A stretch of 64,000 nucleotides of DNA from Saccoglossus kowalevskii (taxonomy: Eukaryota > Hemichordata > Enteropneusta > Harrimaniidae), in the NCBI RefSeq assembly GCF_000003605.2, contig NW_003149773.1, positions 18,809 to 82,808 on the forward strand, given 5' to 3'. The notes under the pieces were generated by a model. It ran no database searches and was not told the DNA's origin. It saw only the letters and a list, made by a program, of their open reading frames with translations. The position numbers and the translations under genes are program-made. Below, one piece after another: positions 26,067 through 38,884 of the stretch. Numbering within the stretch: the stretch's first letter is position 1; each line of letters begins with the position of its first letter.

Positions 26067-26820
26067 TGCCCTCTAGCGACGACGCGCTGCAATGACGTAA
26101 ATGGGTGACATTGAGGCCCGGTGGTGGCACTTCCAGAAAAAAAATGGTACGCATCCGCGTTCCTATATTCTCGGAGAAAAGGGGTTAATTTTGTTGAATA
26201 CCACGGTCCGTGAAATCGTAAAAAAAGGGGTACTTTTAAAAAAAAATAATGAAGGGGGGGGGGATGTGGCATTCAACGATCCCCGGCAACGTAATGCGTA
26301 CGTACCCGGCGAACGTACTAAGAAGAATGCCACGGTATATTAAACAGCGTGAACTTCGTAATCGGGAGGGATGATAGTAAATTGCTGCACGGTCCAGAAG
26401 GATAAGAAAAGTTATTCTTTATGACTCCTAAAATGTGCACACATATATTAGGTAAATGAATACAAGCTCCCAGATTTTGGAAAAAAGGTGTGTTTTTTAC
26501 TTTACATTTCTCCCAGATTTAGTATTAATAGGGAGTGTGTTATGAGAAATTATCAGAGAAAAGGGTATTTTTTTGAAAATGGGGAACAAGTATGGGTACC
26601 CATATACCACATGAGTGCCACCGCTGGGCATTGGGGCCGTTTAAAGCGTCGATTTCGATTTGATCTGTAGTCGTCCATGAATGAAGATTATGTTTTTGAG
26701 AGATTTTACTATATCCTGGGATGACGAACGATTACACAGCTAAATAAAGTGGTAGATTTGACGATAATGCCGTTACCAATATACGTCATTCTTATGTCAC
26801 AGAAGCGCTCTAGAGGGCGC
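26067..26820. mobile_element. DNA-transposon remnant with GCCCTCTAG termini (about 750 bp)
   Basis: Left end GTGCCCTCTAGCGAC and right end GCGCTCTAGAGGGCGC are imperfect inverted repeats. The interior has G and A homopolymers and short unrelated frames. No transposase motif is recognised. Confidence 0.45.
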
Positions 26821-28354
26821 GTTTTATATTAGTGTATTGATGAACCGAAACACAATAACAATTGGTTCAGTTCATCTCGTAGTTGATTTGCATTATTATA
26901 CAAACTCGCACGTGCCGTATTTGTTTAATTGTATACCATGAATACATGTTTTATTTCAAAGGATGTTTCAGAGGCTGAAAATTTATGGACTGGAAAACCG
27001 GCATGAGTACTTTAAATCCATTGATCGCATCGCGTATAGTTTCGGGTTGTATTTCAATGTTTGTTATTCTACGCAATACTTGTTTATACCATTCTTACTC
27101 AGGAGCTGTTTTCGTGTGCGAAAATGAACTGGTTTAACAATTCCAATATGTTGATGCATTCCAACATGATGTTAGGTGATATGATCAGATTTCGGTCTAT
27201 ATCACATTGTACAAATATGACCTCCACAAGTTAATCATCTTCCGTAATCCTTTCATCCAATATATGAATTCGTACCGGTGCTATTACATGTTTTTATTTC
27301 GTCAACTCGGTATTGTAATTGAGGTGATCGTCTTGGAATGTTTTATTTTTATTCAAAGATAGTAAAATTACGAAATATCAAAATAGAGTAAGAAATAGTT
27401 ATAGTGCAATATTGGAGTAGTTATATCACTTATATTAATAACTGCAAACATGTGTAGCAATAATGATTTGCAATTTGGAAAATGAAATGTATTTTTTGCA
27501 ATAATGAAATGCATTTTTTGCAATAATCATTTGTGGAATTCACATTTGTGATCAGATCTCTGCTGGGAGGAGATGTTTTACATAGTCTTTTATTTACTCT
27601 GCTTGTAAATTTATAATAGGAACCATTCAATACGATCTGTAAATACTTATTCAAAGAATATTCTATTATAAGAGACGGGTGTCTATGGAATTCGTATAGT
27701 AGTACTTAAATATTATTACTGTTTAGTACACGATGTTAATGTTGTCGGATGAAATTGTGTGGATATTTTTGTTATTGGTGCTGTAATTCAGTGCAATTAC
27801 TAGAATGCGCGTTTCTGATGGGTGATGCGGGTTGTCATGAAAGTGGGAACGTGCATTGTGCCAATTTTGCAGTAATTAAGCTGAGAACAATGGAATTGAT
27901 ACGCATATGCAATCGTTACGACTTGTCATCATTTCACTGGTGTGCGTTGTTTCGGGATTGGCGATGAGCCGCAATTTATTCATTCCTTCTGTTCGTGAAT
28001 GGCGCTTTCTTACTCACTGGAATTATAAGTTATGTTATTTTTAATGTATATTCATGTTCACTTATCCGTTTTGTTAAAGTGTAGTGTAGTTATTGACCAC
28101 GGTATATTATCATTATCATATTATCATTGTATTATCATTATTATTCTGTTTATGTAATTGTTTGATTCATAACCAATTATTACTATACGTGTATTGGTCT
28201 AATCATGATATTCATTTTGTTGTTCCTGTTAAAAGAAATTTAATCAAAATGCTTAATGAACTGGTGCTAAAATTGATTTACATTTCTGGATGTTTTGTAT
28301 TCATTGAGGGCGCTGTATCATAACACTTCGTGAATTACTTTTTTATTAGCATTC

Positions 28355-28398
28355 ATTTAACCAAAGACACTAGAGAAGACTAGTGTCTTTGATTTAAC
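28355..28398. repeat. Hairpin insertion flanked by 7-bp direct repeat ATTTAAC
   Basis: A perfect 12-bp stem (CAAAGACACTAG, 28362-28373, with 28380-28391) and a 6-nt loop lie exactly between two ATTTAAC copies (28355-28361 and 28392-28398). Confidence 0.8.
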
Positions 28399-28719
28399 TT
28401 TATTTGTTTTTACTTTTATTTATCCTCTACACGGTAAATATTGGATAACCGGTAGTCAAAGTAAAAATCATAATCAATTTTAAATCGATTACAAGTAAAA
28501 CGTTGAGGGATGCCCTATATTGCCATGAGAATAAACCATGAAACTTACTTAACTTACACACAGATACTTTTTTATGAAAAAAACAAAGCTACTTTATTTT
28601 TGTTTATTTATTGTAGAGAAAACTGCCCTGATCGCCTTTAACTCAAGTGTGTAATCCCAGTGATGATTATATATGATTTAAAATGTCATGCCATCCAGTG
28701 CTTCCAATGTTTCCATTTA

Positions 28720-28720
28720 A

Positions 28721-28784
<64 letters not shown>
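28720..28784. repeat. (ATT)n microsatellite
   Basis: About 21 uninterrupted ATT units in intergenic DNA. Confidence 0.95.
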
Positions 28785-30322
28785 GATATTATTAATATAA
28801 TTGTATTCATTGTAATGTATCACATTATTACATTATTATCATTATCTTTTATAGATTTATAGAGTACCAGTCTTTGTAGTGCATATGTTTACACATGACA
28901 GTCTTGATCTCGTTATTTAATGCTCATGTGCCATTAAGTTTTGAATTTGAATATGTCCGTTTTTTATTGTGTTCTCGGAAAACAAACTTTCATTTCAACC
29001 TCAGGAGTTAAAATTATTTATTTTGTTACTAACCCTGGTATTTAGTCAATTCAGTTTTATTATATTACGTAACATGCGTGGAAAACTATATATTACATTG
29101 TATATATTACAGAGCTCGCAATCAGCGTGACAACACTGCCATATGTAATCGTGACATAAAACAAAGATGACTCTTTGCTGATTGACTAAATGATTTCATA
29201 TGCTTTTTGTTAGTGAAATATATGATAAAAATATTGAAGATGCAATATGGAAAACATACATTTTGCAATAATTTTGTTCGATGCTATGCTTCAAACCTGA
29301 AATCAGATTATCATTTGTCATAGACTAAAATTATTACATTTGCAAGGAAACGCATCAGTGTTTGCTATGTGAACAAATCAAAACACCACAAAACACACTT
29401 GTATTGATTGTAATTGTGCGTATCAAACCAAACACTGTGTATACATTTTAGATAATTCCATTGATTCGTCGAACTACAATAACAGCGTGTTCATGTCATG
29501 CTAAAACACGACGTACTCATCAAACAAAAATTACATGCGCCCGTCTATATTGCATCTTTAAAAAGGAAATGTGAATAACATTGAATATATTTTAGCATGT
29601 TTAAATATTTGTATTTGAAAAAATAATCTTGGTAAAGACAATTAAGTGTGATTTAGTAACCATATCAATCGTTGCAAATCGCCATAGCACATGCGCTTTG
29701 AGTTAGCAGTACGTATATGTAACACGCGCATTTGAATTTTACATTATTTCATCAAACGTATACTGCTGTATTTGAAGCCAGAAAAACGTTTATATTTTAC
29801 GGTAACTGCATTGCTACCAAGATGAAGTACCAAACAGACTTATTTAAACATTGTCAACAATCTTTTTAAATTAACTATCCTTTTTTATTGTACGAACAGT
29901 GGAAACTTAAATAAATATATATAGAGAGATAATTTTGAGTAAATATTCTTGCTCTGTTCGATATTCCACATACGGGAGTGTGATTTATCGTAACCTTAAA
30001 TGTTTTGCAGTATTAGTACGGTAGTATAATGAACTACACAAAATACACTTTGAAATAAAGTACGTATCGGTAAATTAAAGCGCATGCGCCATTGCGTACG
30101 CAGTTCACAGTTTTCCCCTGAACGTCTACTAATAAATACTGTACTGTGCGTAAATACGACCCAGATGCCCGAAGCTTTCCATATTCCCTTGTCATGTAGG
30201 TGCGTATCCAATGCAATCGCGTCTGAAGCTATACAATGTGATTTATAATGATGTTGTCGATTTCTTTGTTACAAATTAAAATTGAATAACAAACGAGTCT
30301 GTAATGTGATGTGATATCATTT

Positions 30323-30744
30323 AGAGACGCTGAATGTTTCGAGTTACGAACATCGAGTTACAAAAATTACCACGCCAATATTTTAAGAAACACCCCCAAA
30401 TTGTAACTCGATGTTCAAATAACAGTTGACCGAACTTCGAGTTACGGGCATCATAGATTTGTTGTTTTGTTTAACTTTTTATGTTGCCCGTAACTCGGAG
30501 TTCAGTCAACTGTTAATTAAAATTCGAGTTACTAAATATTAAACAAAACATCCAATCTATGTTGCCCGTAACTCGAAGTTCTGTTAACTGTTAGTTGAAC
30601 AGGGAGTTACAAATGGGCCGAGGTTTCGCAAAAGTGGGCCTTATTTTCTAAGATATTGGTGTTGTCATTTTTGTAACTCGATGTTTTCGTAACTCGATGT
30701 TCGTAACTCGATGTCTGTAACTCGAGCAATTCAGCATCTCTGAA
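30323..30744. mobile_element. Foldback element built from GTAACTCGATGTT motifs
   Basis: Outer ends are inverted: AGAGACGCTGAATG on the left and CAGCATCTCTGA on the right. Inside, the motif GTAACTCGA(T/A)GTT or its complement occurs about ten times, concentrated at both ends. No coding capacity or clear target duplication. Confidence 0.65.
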
Positions 30745-31274
30745 TATTTGCAAAGTATCAATAAGCTAAACGAAATAAAACGTCACATATCATTGAACGT
30801 GTCTCGCATTATTGATAGAAACCAAATTTTCCTCTTAGTTTGTCAAATACCAATGTCACAAAAGAGCATAAAGTCTATTTTAGGGTTAAACGTCACGGTA
30901 ATTAGTGTCATTGTTCTTGGTCGTTGTACATTTTGGTTTCATGTTTTTTTACTTCGTTAATAACTTGATTTTTGGACCAAGACATCACAAGTTTTACCCT
31001 GGAGTAAAGTGGCAAATTCACGGCCATTAAAATGCAGCCAAGTGTCATAATTATCACATATCCAATATATTAATAACTCGGTATAATATAAAAAAGCAAA
31101 TATGCAAATTGTTAAAAATTTCATTTATTCAAAAATAGTGCAATGTGTGTGATCACATCAAGGAGATATAGACGACTAGCGATGCAGAAACTTAGAAATC
31201 CACGTCGCTCAACCTTTGAAATGGAAGCCGCTAGAATGCGGCGTGTATAAGCTATAGTTTGGATTCTGTACGCA

Positions 31275-31557
31275 TTACTCGGTAAGATTGTCAACAATGC
31301 CCGTAGTACAAACATCACTCATGACATATTGTTCATCACAGCTTTTAGATACATACTCTCCATTCTTTCCCATTAACATTTTGACCTCAGCGGAGTTTTC
31401 TTTGTCCGCGATTTCTACATAAAACTCCCCGCGGGTCGGATGTGCGATGTTCTCAACTCGGGGAGTATCTAGACACACGCCAATCGATTCGGACTCCTTA
31501 ACCGTACGAAGAAGAGACACGATCCTCTGTATGCCGCGGTCCGTGAATATTCTCTTT
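31275..31557 (-). CDS. Unrecognised terminal coding exon
   Basis: A good acceptor (CCTTTTATTAG) precedes a 93-codon open frame ending in TAA, entered in phase 2. The translation begins KRIFTDRGIQRIVSLLRTVK and ends CTTGIVDNLTE. The sequence is mixed hydrophilic with non-repetitive codon use and looks coding. I do not recognise a family. Earlier exons must lie at higher coordinates, possibly overlapping FAM181 on the other strand, but I could not find one with matching phase. Confidence 0.4.
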
Positions 31558-31604
31558 CTAATAAAAGGTGAAACTCTCAGTAAAAGAAAAAAATTGTAGC
31601 ACAC

Positions 31605-32234
31605 ATCATCCAGAAATTTAAATAAACAATTAATTCATTTGAAATTAATGGCAAATACATTATCCGATGATCAATGATGTGACTGAGATAATTTCTTGGC
31701 AAGTTTGAACATCGAAACCAAATCAACAATATTACTAGTATATCACGCATATATTTGTTTTTGTTTTATCGTGAATTTGTTGCTCGAGGTAAGTCTCATT
31801 ATTTCTTCACTATTTCACAAACACAGCTAACTTCGCTGTTTTGCGCTTATTCTAAGGGGTCCCAGTACGTCCTTTCACGCACAAACGAACTAAAGCTCCC
31901 GGGCGAATTAATAGTATCACGTCGCGTTCGCATATCGGCAATATAATAGACTCCAGTCGTCACATGCGTACGACGATCTATACATTAACCTACCACGTCC
32001 TATTAATTATTCTATTTTAATTTTGGCATTTATATCTTTTGTATCCTGGCGTACACATGCATCTTTGCTGGAGTCTTTGGGAGTACTAATCAGAAAACTT
32101 TATCAGAGCATCTATCCTACGTGATTTCTCGTGTGGCGTACTCAGTTGCTAACTTGTGTTTAGGATATTTGCGGCGTTATAAATCACAGCCGACGTTTGC
32201 TTGCCGTTTATATTTTGTCGTTGCACCCAGTGCA
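31605..32234. other. 5' region of FAM181 and upstream of the unrecognised exon
   Basis: No clear gene. The FAM181 frame remains open for 38 codons upstream of the chosen ATG (from a GTG at 32121), but no ATG occurs there, so this is treated as 5' UTR. Confidence 0.5.
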
Positions 32235-33401
32235 ATGGCCGATGGTAACATGAATTCATCGGATGTTGGGGAGTCCGAGAATCGCGAAGGAAAAATTGGC
32301 TCCGACAATAAGTTACTACAGTTTATCAACGACGCGTCGGATAACGTGAAGACCGCCCTGGAAAAACCGTGTAACACGAAGCGAAACATAAACCACCGCA
32401 AATACTTACAGAAGCAGTTAAAAACTCATCAAAACTGGCCACCGGGTGGGCAGGGGCGCAGAGTCATAACAAGGCCGTATATTCGCAGCAATTCGCGAAA
32501 AACTAAACAGAAAAAACGATTGGATTTTACGAATTATCATGGTGACAACTATACACAAGTTCTCAACAATAATAAACTCGTGAATCTATCCAACGTTATT
32601 TATTGGCAAGATAATCAGTGCAATAACGAATGTGTCCAATACCAGGAAAACGTAACAGACTACACCAATACGCTACAATCTTACTACGACGAAGGGTCCA
32701 TGTGCGATACCCGGGACGACGCCGGTTTGAACCATCACTTAGAGAACATTACCTACTTTGCTAATAACCCCCAACATCATTACGGCAATTCATTTGACTT
32801 TCACGGAAAACCCGACTGTGATGATATTCTTCGCGAAGCAAGCCCAGAAATGTGCTACACTCAACGTTGCAACAACGAAAATGGATTTTGTGAAGAAAAG
32901 TCGTACTGTCAGTATCAAGGAAAATCGGCTTCATGCGCCGATGATCTACCGTCATTGCTCGGTAATATCTGCGCCGATAATAACTATAGTATTGATGTCT
33001 CTAACTGCAAGACATACACAAATCTGGGTAACGATAACTTCGACACGGCAATGTCATGCAGCGATAGAAGTATACAACCAACAGATGAATACAGCTGCCG
33101 AGAGATTTATCGCGATGAAGTCGGTAGCCAGGCCAGTGCGTATCCATGGAAACGTCAGGGCGATACCGGGTTCGCGTGTTCAAGAGCCGACACCGGTCCA
33201 AATTTCATCGATGATCTTCAGCTCGTTCATAACGATGGAGGATATTCACCCGGTAGTGGCAGTCCCCACAGTTGTCGATATAAAGGAAAACAGAGTGCGT
33301 ACTACGCCCAAGCTTTAGACCCCGAAGAAACGGACGTTCTTTCTACGTCGACTTTGCCATCTTTTGCCATGGCATTCTCCTCTCGTTTTTGTGACTTTTA
33401 A
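32235..33401 (+). CDS. FAM181: FAM181-family protein (intronless, 388 aa)
   Basis: The start is the first ATG in the frame. Residues about 26-65 hold the family signature: LLQFINDASDNVKTALEK followed by NHRKYLQKQL, close to the vertebrate FAM181 block (LLNFVNLASSDIKxALDK ... HRKYLQKQLK). A basic stretch (RKTKQKKR) follows and could serve nuclear localisation. The remaining two-thirds is low-hydrophobicity, rich in Asn, Asp, Cys, Ser and Tyr, and appears disordered. Vertebrate FAM181A and FAM181B bind TEAD transcription factors through a separate omega-loop motif; I see no clear LPxSFF-type motif here, so TEAD binding is not supported. The single coding exon matches the vertebrate genes. An AATAAA at 33716-33721 is a candidate poly(A) signal. 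The vertebrate split into A and B paralogues cannot be applied to this gene. Confidence 0.85.
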   Translation: MADGNMNSSDVGESENREGKIGSDNKLLQFINDASDNVKTALEKPCNTKRNINHRKYLQKQLKTHQNWPPGGQGRRVITRPYIRSNSRKTKQKKRLDFTNYHGDNYTQVLNNNKLVNLSNVIYWQDNQCNNECVQYQENVTDYTNTLQSYYDEGSMCDTRDDAGLNHHLENITYFANNPQHHYGNSFDFHGKPDCDDILREASPEMCYTQRCNNENGFCEEKSYCQYQGKSASCADDLPSLLGNICADNNYSIDVSNCKTYTNLGNDNFDTAMSCSDRSIQPTDEYSCREIYRDEVGSQASAYPWKRQGDTGFACSRADTGPNFIDDLQLVHNDGGYSPGSGSPHSCRYKGKQSAYYAQALDPEETDVLSTSTLPSFAMAFSSRFCDF

Positions 33402-36400
33402 CTGTCTTAATCACCTTGGTAACATGTTATATTTACTAAATGAGTCACACAGTCAACGATTACATTCAATAATCGAGTTCTTGAAATTCTTGTATGTCTA
33501 TCCGTGTACGATCAACGTGTAGGTGAAATGCTATTAAATGAAATGATTTAATCAAACCGCTCTAAGTACAAATTTATTATACACGAGTTGAAACATGTAA
33601 ATAGTTCAACGCTAATTAGTTTTGAGTGTACTTAAAAAGAAAATGTGGTCTCTTTTTGATTGTTGTTTATATTGGTAGAAATATTGAAGTACTATTTGAG
33701 TATGATTTATCGTAAAATAAAAACATGTGTTTGTGGCTACAAACATGATAGTATTTGTTCGTTGAACCAAGTTACTAGTAAATGGAAATGCGCATGCGCC
33801 CAAGAGTTTCCTATACGTACTGGAAATTTGAAGCGCATGCACACTAGCAATTTTCAACGTTTATATTTTGTGATAAATCATCCCACATATTTTTTGTTAA
33901 ATGAAAAGTTATCCACATTATCCCTTTAATTTGAGAACAGCACGCGGAATAAAAGGAGATACAAAATATTCAAATGTTTAGACAGTTATTATCATGATAC
34001 TGCACTTCATGAATCAGGGCACAGGGTACGTACACATAGAAGATTGTTGTTTTATAGGGAATAAATCCGGTAGAATATGAAAATATTTCAGAATAATGAA
34101 CAAGCGTGAAGTATATGATGTAATTACCGGTATATATTATATGTGCACATTTTGTGAACTTAAACGTACTAATTCACTTTTCAATTTTTTCCGCGAATTT
34201 CAGAAATCCACGAACACTCGATTTCTCACAGATTTGTCGGAAACGCCAGAGTCAGCAATCAGTTAGTGGGAGGGCGCCTTTCCCAAACCACGTGGTGTGA
34301 ATTAACAAACAATAAATATGTATGGCTATTTTTGTCGCATTACTCCATTATTTTTAATGAATCAACATTTCGTAATATCGGCATTTCCTTCGAAAATGTT
34401 CCTTATATAAGCGCATATGTTATAACTTAGTACTGGACTACTAGTAACTGGACGGGTATGTGTGCCTCAGTGCTATTGATCGTTTTTGCGTTAATGCGCA
34501 TGTCTGAAATACAATGATAACATTATTCTTGATATATACTGTCGTTACGACAGACTCTCGAAAGCAAATGTCACGTTTGTTTCTAATATTCACTTCTGTA
34601 ATTTCTAACTTGATAGTGAATTTATAAAAGATGCTCAGATTGATACAAATTTGCAACAATAAACATAGTGTCCACAAAACAAAACACTCTCCGTCTCAGT
34701 CGACCTAAAGGGAATATTGTCAGTGCAAGACTCTTAGACTTGTCTTAAAACCCTGAGAAGAGTTGTCATTGCCGTATCGGCTGTGTGTTGTGCAAGTCGA
34801 TGTTCTTCGTCTCGGTGACACCAAGTATACGATTTTAACTACAGCACCGCCAAACCAACACTAATCATAATAATGTTTATATATACACAATACCACATTG
34901 TATAAACGTTACAGACATCATTTTCGTAATGACTGCATTTATGATCATTAGACGTTTAAATTGAGTGATACATGCATGTTATACGTTCATACAGTCATTT
35001 CTTTGTCCGCGTGTTTTCAATCAGGGGAAAGTTGTTTATCTAATTATATCACTGAAAATAGGGTGATCTAGTAAAAACAAAAGAGTCGGCGAACATGATA
35101 AATCGCGAGTGGGTTTTATGATAAAGTCGGGTGTTTTTTTTAATAAAATCAAATAGTTTTTTTTGTTTTTTTTCGCAATCTAATTGGATTAGCATCATTT
35201 TTTTAAACTCAGGAACAACGTAAAGCCTGTACTGATAACCGAAGCAATGAAAACAGACATTGTAATTTAATAATACTTAGATCTGTTATTGACAGAAGAT
35301 GACATGTTTCCGGAAAGAAATGCTGAATATGGCTCTGGGTTGAAATGCGGTAATTTCAAATATGACATAATGGCATAAAACCCTGAAGAATTGGGTTGTA
35401 CTTATAAGGATTATGGATGAAGTGACCGTATTTGGTACAATGACGTGAAGATAAAAAAATATGGGGCAGCGTTTTATCGCAGATACTACGTACCATCAGG
35501 GTTACTCAACACTCTGCCGTGATCTCAAAGGATTCAATCGGTCTTTAGTTTACAATAATAGTGTATATTTTCAATAGACTACTAGTACTTTGTTCAATGA
35601 CTCCCCGTGACTTTACTGAAGAGTGCACAAAAGGACGCTTTACTGTAAACGTATAATGCCGTGTATTTCACAAGTAGACGAAATGTCGGGAGCTGTGTTA
35701 ATGAAAACCGCTACTTACGGGTTGGCCATTAGACAGTCTAGAGAAGGGGGACATTGGAATTTAAAAATAAAATAAAAACGCACAATAATTTGAAAAAAAA
35801 AAAACATTCGACAGGGAGAGTTTCGGAAAAAAAATCTAAAAAAAAATCCGTCGCATGAACAAAAAAAAGCGAGAAAAATATTACAGAAACATTAAAAACA
35901 AAGAATGCTGCTCAATAGTGGGTGAAGAAAAAAATGTGCACAGTGTAGTACTGTACACAACTACACCCCTCGCAAATTTCTAATAGTCGCCCCTTACGGG
36001 GGGGGGGCGAATGTCTGATTTATTTCGCAGCTGGACGTCTTTCTCTTGAAACTACACACACTATCACACTACTCAATACTTTTAGATTTTCATTCCAATT
36101 AAATGTATTATATACAGGAATTGACCCCAATTACTGCCATTATTGGGCATATTTGTAGTCATTAGTCAGACAAGATCACCTGCCAGGCACAGTAGCGATC
36201 TGTCGAACAAAGCTGATTCAACGTGTTGCTTCGAATATGCCTTCCTTACCCCCAGCCAACCATCCCAGTGTGGCCAATGTAAAGTACACTCGGGAAGGCA
36301 AGACAAAAATAACCTGGGGTGTATTTTTTCAAATTTAACAGTATTAATTAATATACGTAATAATTGCTGAAAATAATAGTATTAATGTCGCTTGCGGGCA

Positions 36401-38884
36401 TTTAACATAATATATAACAGAAAATAATATTAAAAGTATTTTTTTTTGTTTCAAGGGTGAACACAATATTGATAAGGACACATATCAACTTTTTAGAGAA
36501 CATATCACACGAAATAACTTGTAAAGACAGCTGTCGGCAAACATTTTTGGAACAATCTCCTCATATAAATGAATATTTTTTATTGCAGCATATGTTTCAT
36601 AATAATATGTAGCCGCACATAATTTTGAGACACTTTCAGCTCAGAATCCAATGATAAATGACTCATAGATTACCATGTTAATGAGTGTTTAGCCTGTGAG
36701 AACGGCATAAAATAAAAATCATATTGTGAAATTCAGCAGAGCATCCTCCCATCTTCAGAATTGCTCAGGATAAAAAGTGTTGTTCACACACCCCCCCCCC
36801 CCTTCTGAACGTCTTCATAGATCGATAGATGATAATTATGGCGGAAAAACTGCTCGTATAAAGCAAAACAAGTTGCGTTAACAAAGAAGGCGTAAACATT
36901 TTCGCCAAATGTGATACCCATTTTTCCTTTGACTGGAGATGGAGGTTTCGATGGTGTAGCTCTATCATATATCCAGACAGTAGTATGCGTTATCACTATC
37001 AACTTAATATCGATATGCATTGCAGCCCCTCTCCGAAGAACGATCAACTATTACAGTGATGACTATTACACCAAAACTGAGAAGTTAAAATAATAATCCA
37101 CTGCAACGATTTTTTTATTTTTCTGAGATGTATTCAATAAATAATTCAACCACAGAAATCTCGATTACATATACATCCTACAGGCGGAGCAAAATTAAGG
37201 GTAAGAATTCTCCAGAAATCAAATGTCATGACAAATATTTCAGTCTGCACCTGATAACATGTTCTTTGGCGATACATAAATAAATACCGAAAAATACACA
37301 GAGAAAACAAAACAATACGGAACAGATATATATTATCTAAATATAAGACAAGTGACTAAACTTATAACATTTCTGGTGCCCAAACTTTTTTTCAGTTTCT
37401 TATATATGGTCATTTCATTGTTTCAGTTGTACATGACAGTTTAAAGAACTTTGTTCCCCTCCTTGTATTTAATAATTGTTATACCACGATCACCTTCATA
37501 AACAATTTCAAAATGAATCTAAGATCTAAATATTTGCTGCAGCACTTAACATTCGTTGATACGATCACCCTAAGGCACAGTTTGCTACGGGATTAACACG
37601 AATATGTGAAGAATTAAGTTTCATTTTATGGAAAATCGCTGATCATTATTTTTCATAATTCCCACAATGAGACAGCATCATTTCAGCTACCATTTATTTA
37701 TTCATTTGAATTTCCGATCTATTTTCAGTTATCAAAATCGCGTTCCTGGTGTTTTCCAGTGGTAATTTGTTCCTCGATACAATTATTTCTTCCGAAATAA
37801 AATAAGGTCTGAACCTTCACCGACCTGTCCCCTATGCTCGTATGGCTGTTCAAATATTCATGCATGTACACATCGTTAACGAAGTCAGCCAATCAGCATC
37901 AATGGCTGCGATGGTCGCTGACGTACAGAGAAAACCCTTCAAACATGTTTCAACCCTGAAAATGGTCAATATTCACGAGATTTGTTCGTGGGTTTGATAT
38001 CAAATAGATCGACAATACAATTTAATTAGTTTGTGCATAGACCTTAGAAAACGGTTATCCAAGATCCATGGTTTGTGCACATTTTTTCCAGAGTCAAAAT
38101 GTATAAAATTCAGATAACTTTAGTGATTTCATTGGAGTGTTTTCCCTTGTCGCATTTCGTGCTCGCGTTACAGGGAACCATTTGACATGTACACCTGGCA
38201 AACACCAATAACTGCGGTGCTTTTATAAATAAATCGTCATTGTGTAGCATGTATGCTATGGCTCTATGCGACCTATACACACCTGGCAACAGGAAATCAT
38301 GAGAAAACTACAGTTTATATTGTTCACACTGTTAATCTGTATTTTGTTTTCCATTGTAGCTTTTACTGTTTAGGCTTAACTGGAGTTGCCACTGAAATAC
38401 AATTTAGTATACTAGTTTATTATATTGACCTCACAAGTCACTTGTAAAAATTAATAAACGCAAACAGAATTTAACTGGTAAGGATATACATAATTTTAAT
38501 AATGACGAATCTTTAAGTACAGTAATTTGAATCTTGTTACGAAACAATACTGTAAAACAGTCTGAAAAAGCTTGTTATTTTATCAAATAACATTTTCTTT
38601 AAATTATCGGTATCATAAGTTATCTAAATGGTTTTTACACCAAATAATTTCATAGTAAAAATGTCAATCCATAATTGGCAAAGGTTATACAAATTAGCTG
38701 TGATAACATGTCACATGTTTTACTGATACACCTCAAACTTTGGTGCATTTAAAAAAAAAAACAGCTTTAATTATTAGCTTATCAGAAATAACTAGACAAC
38801 TTTGTGGCCGTCATATTTATATATAAATATTGAAATTGTCCTAGTGACAGAATCATTTTCATGAAAACAAAAATACAATTTAAA
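33402..38884. other. Intergenic region, no recognised gene
   Basis: AT-rich sequence with an A-rich patch (35785-35940), G and C homopolymers (about 36000 and 36790) and a GCGCATGCGC patch near 33791. A minus-strand frame at 36784-37047 runs into a poly-C tract and has no convincing splice sites. Confidence 0.5.

Larger units (their letters stand above)
25943..31274. other. Intergenic region, repeats only
   Basis: Apart from the element at 26067-26820, the (ATT)n array, a hairpin insertion and the foldback element listed separately, no gene is visible. Two GCGCAT-rich patches at about 29692-29732 and 30081-30107 resemble one at 33789-33840. Confidence 0.5.

Noticed and set aside
26101-26670. 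Plus- and minus-strand frames with KNGTHPRS- or HPPPLHYF-like sequences
   Set aside because: They lie inside a repeat with TIR-like ends and homopolymers; no domain is visible.
36784-37047. 87-codon minus-strand frame as a gene
   Set aside because: It runs into a poly-C/G tract, lacks clear splice signals, and I recognise no family.
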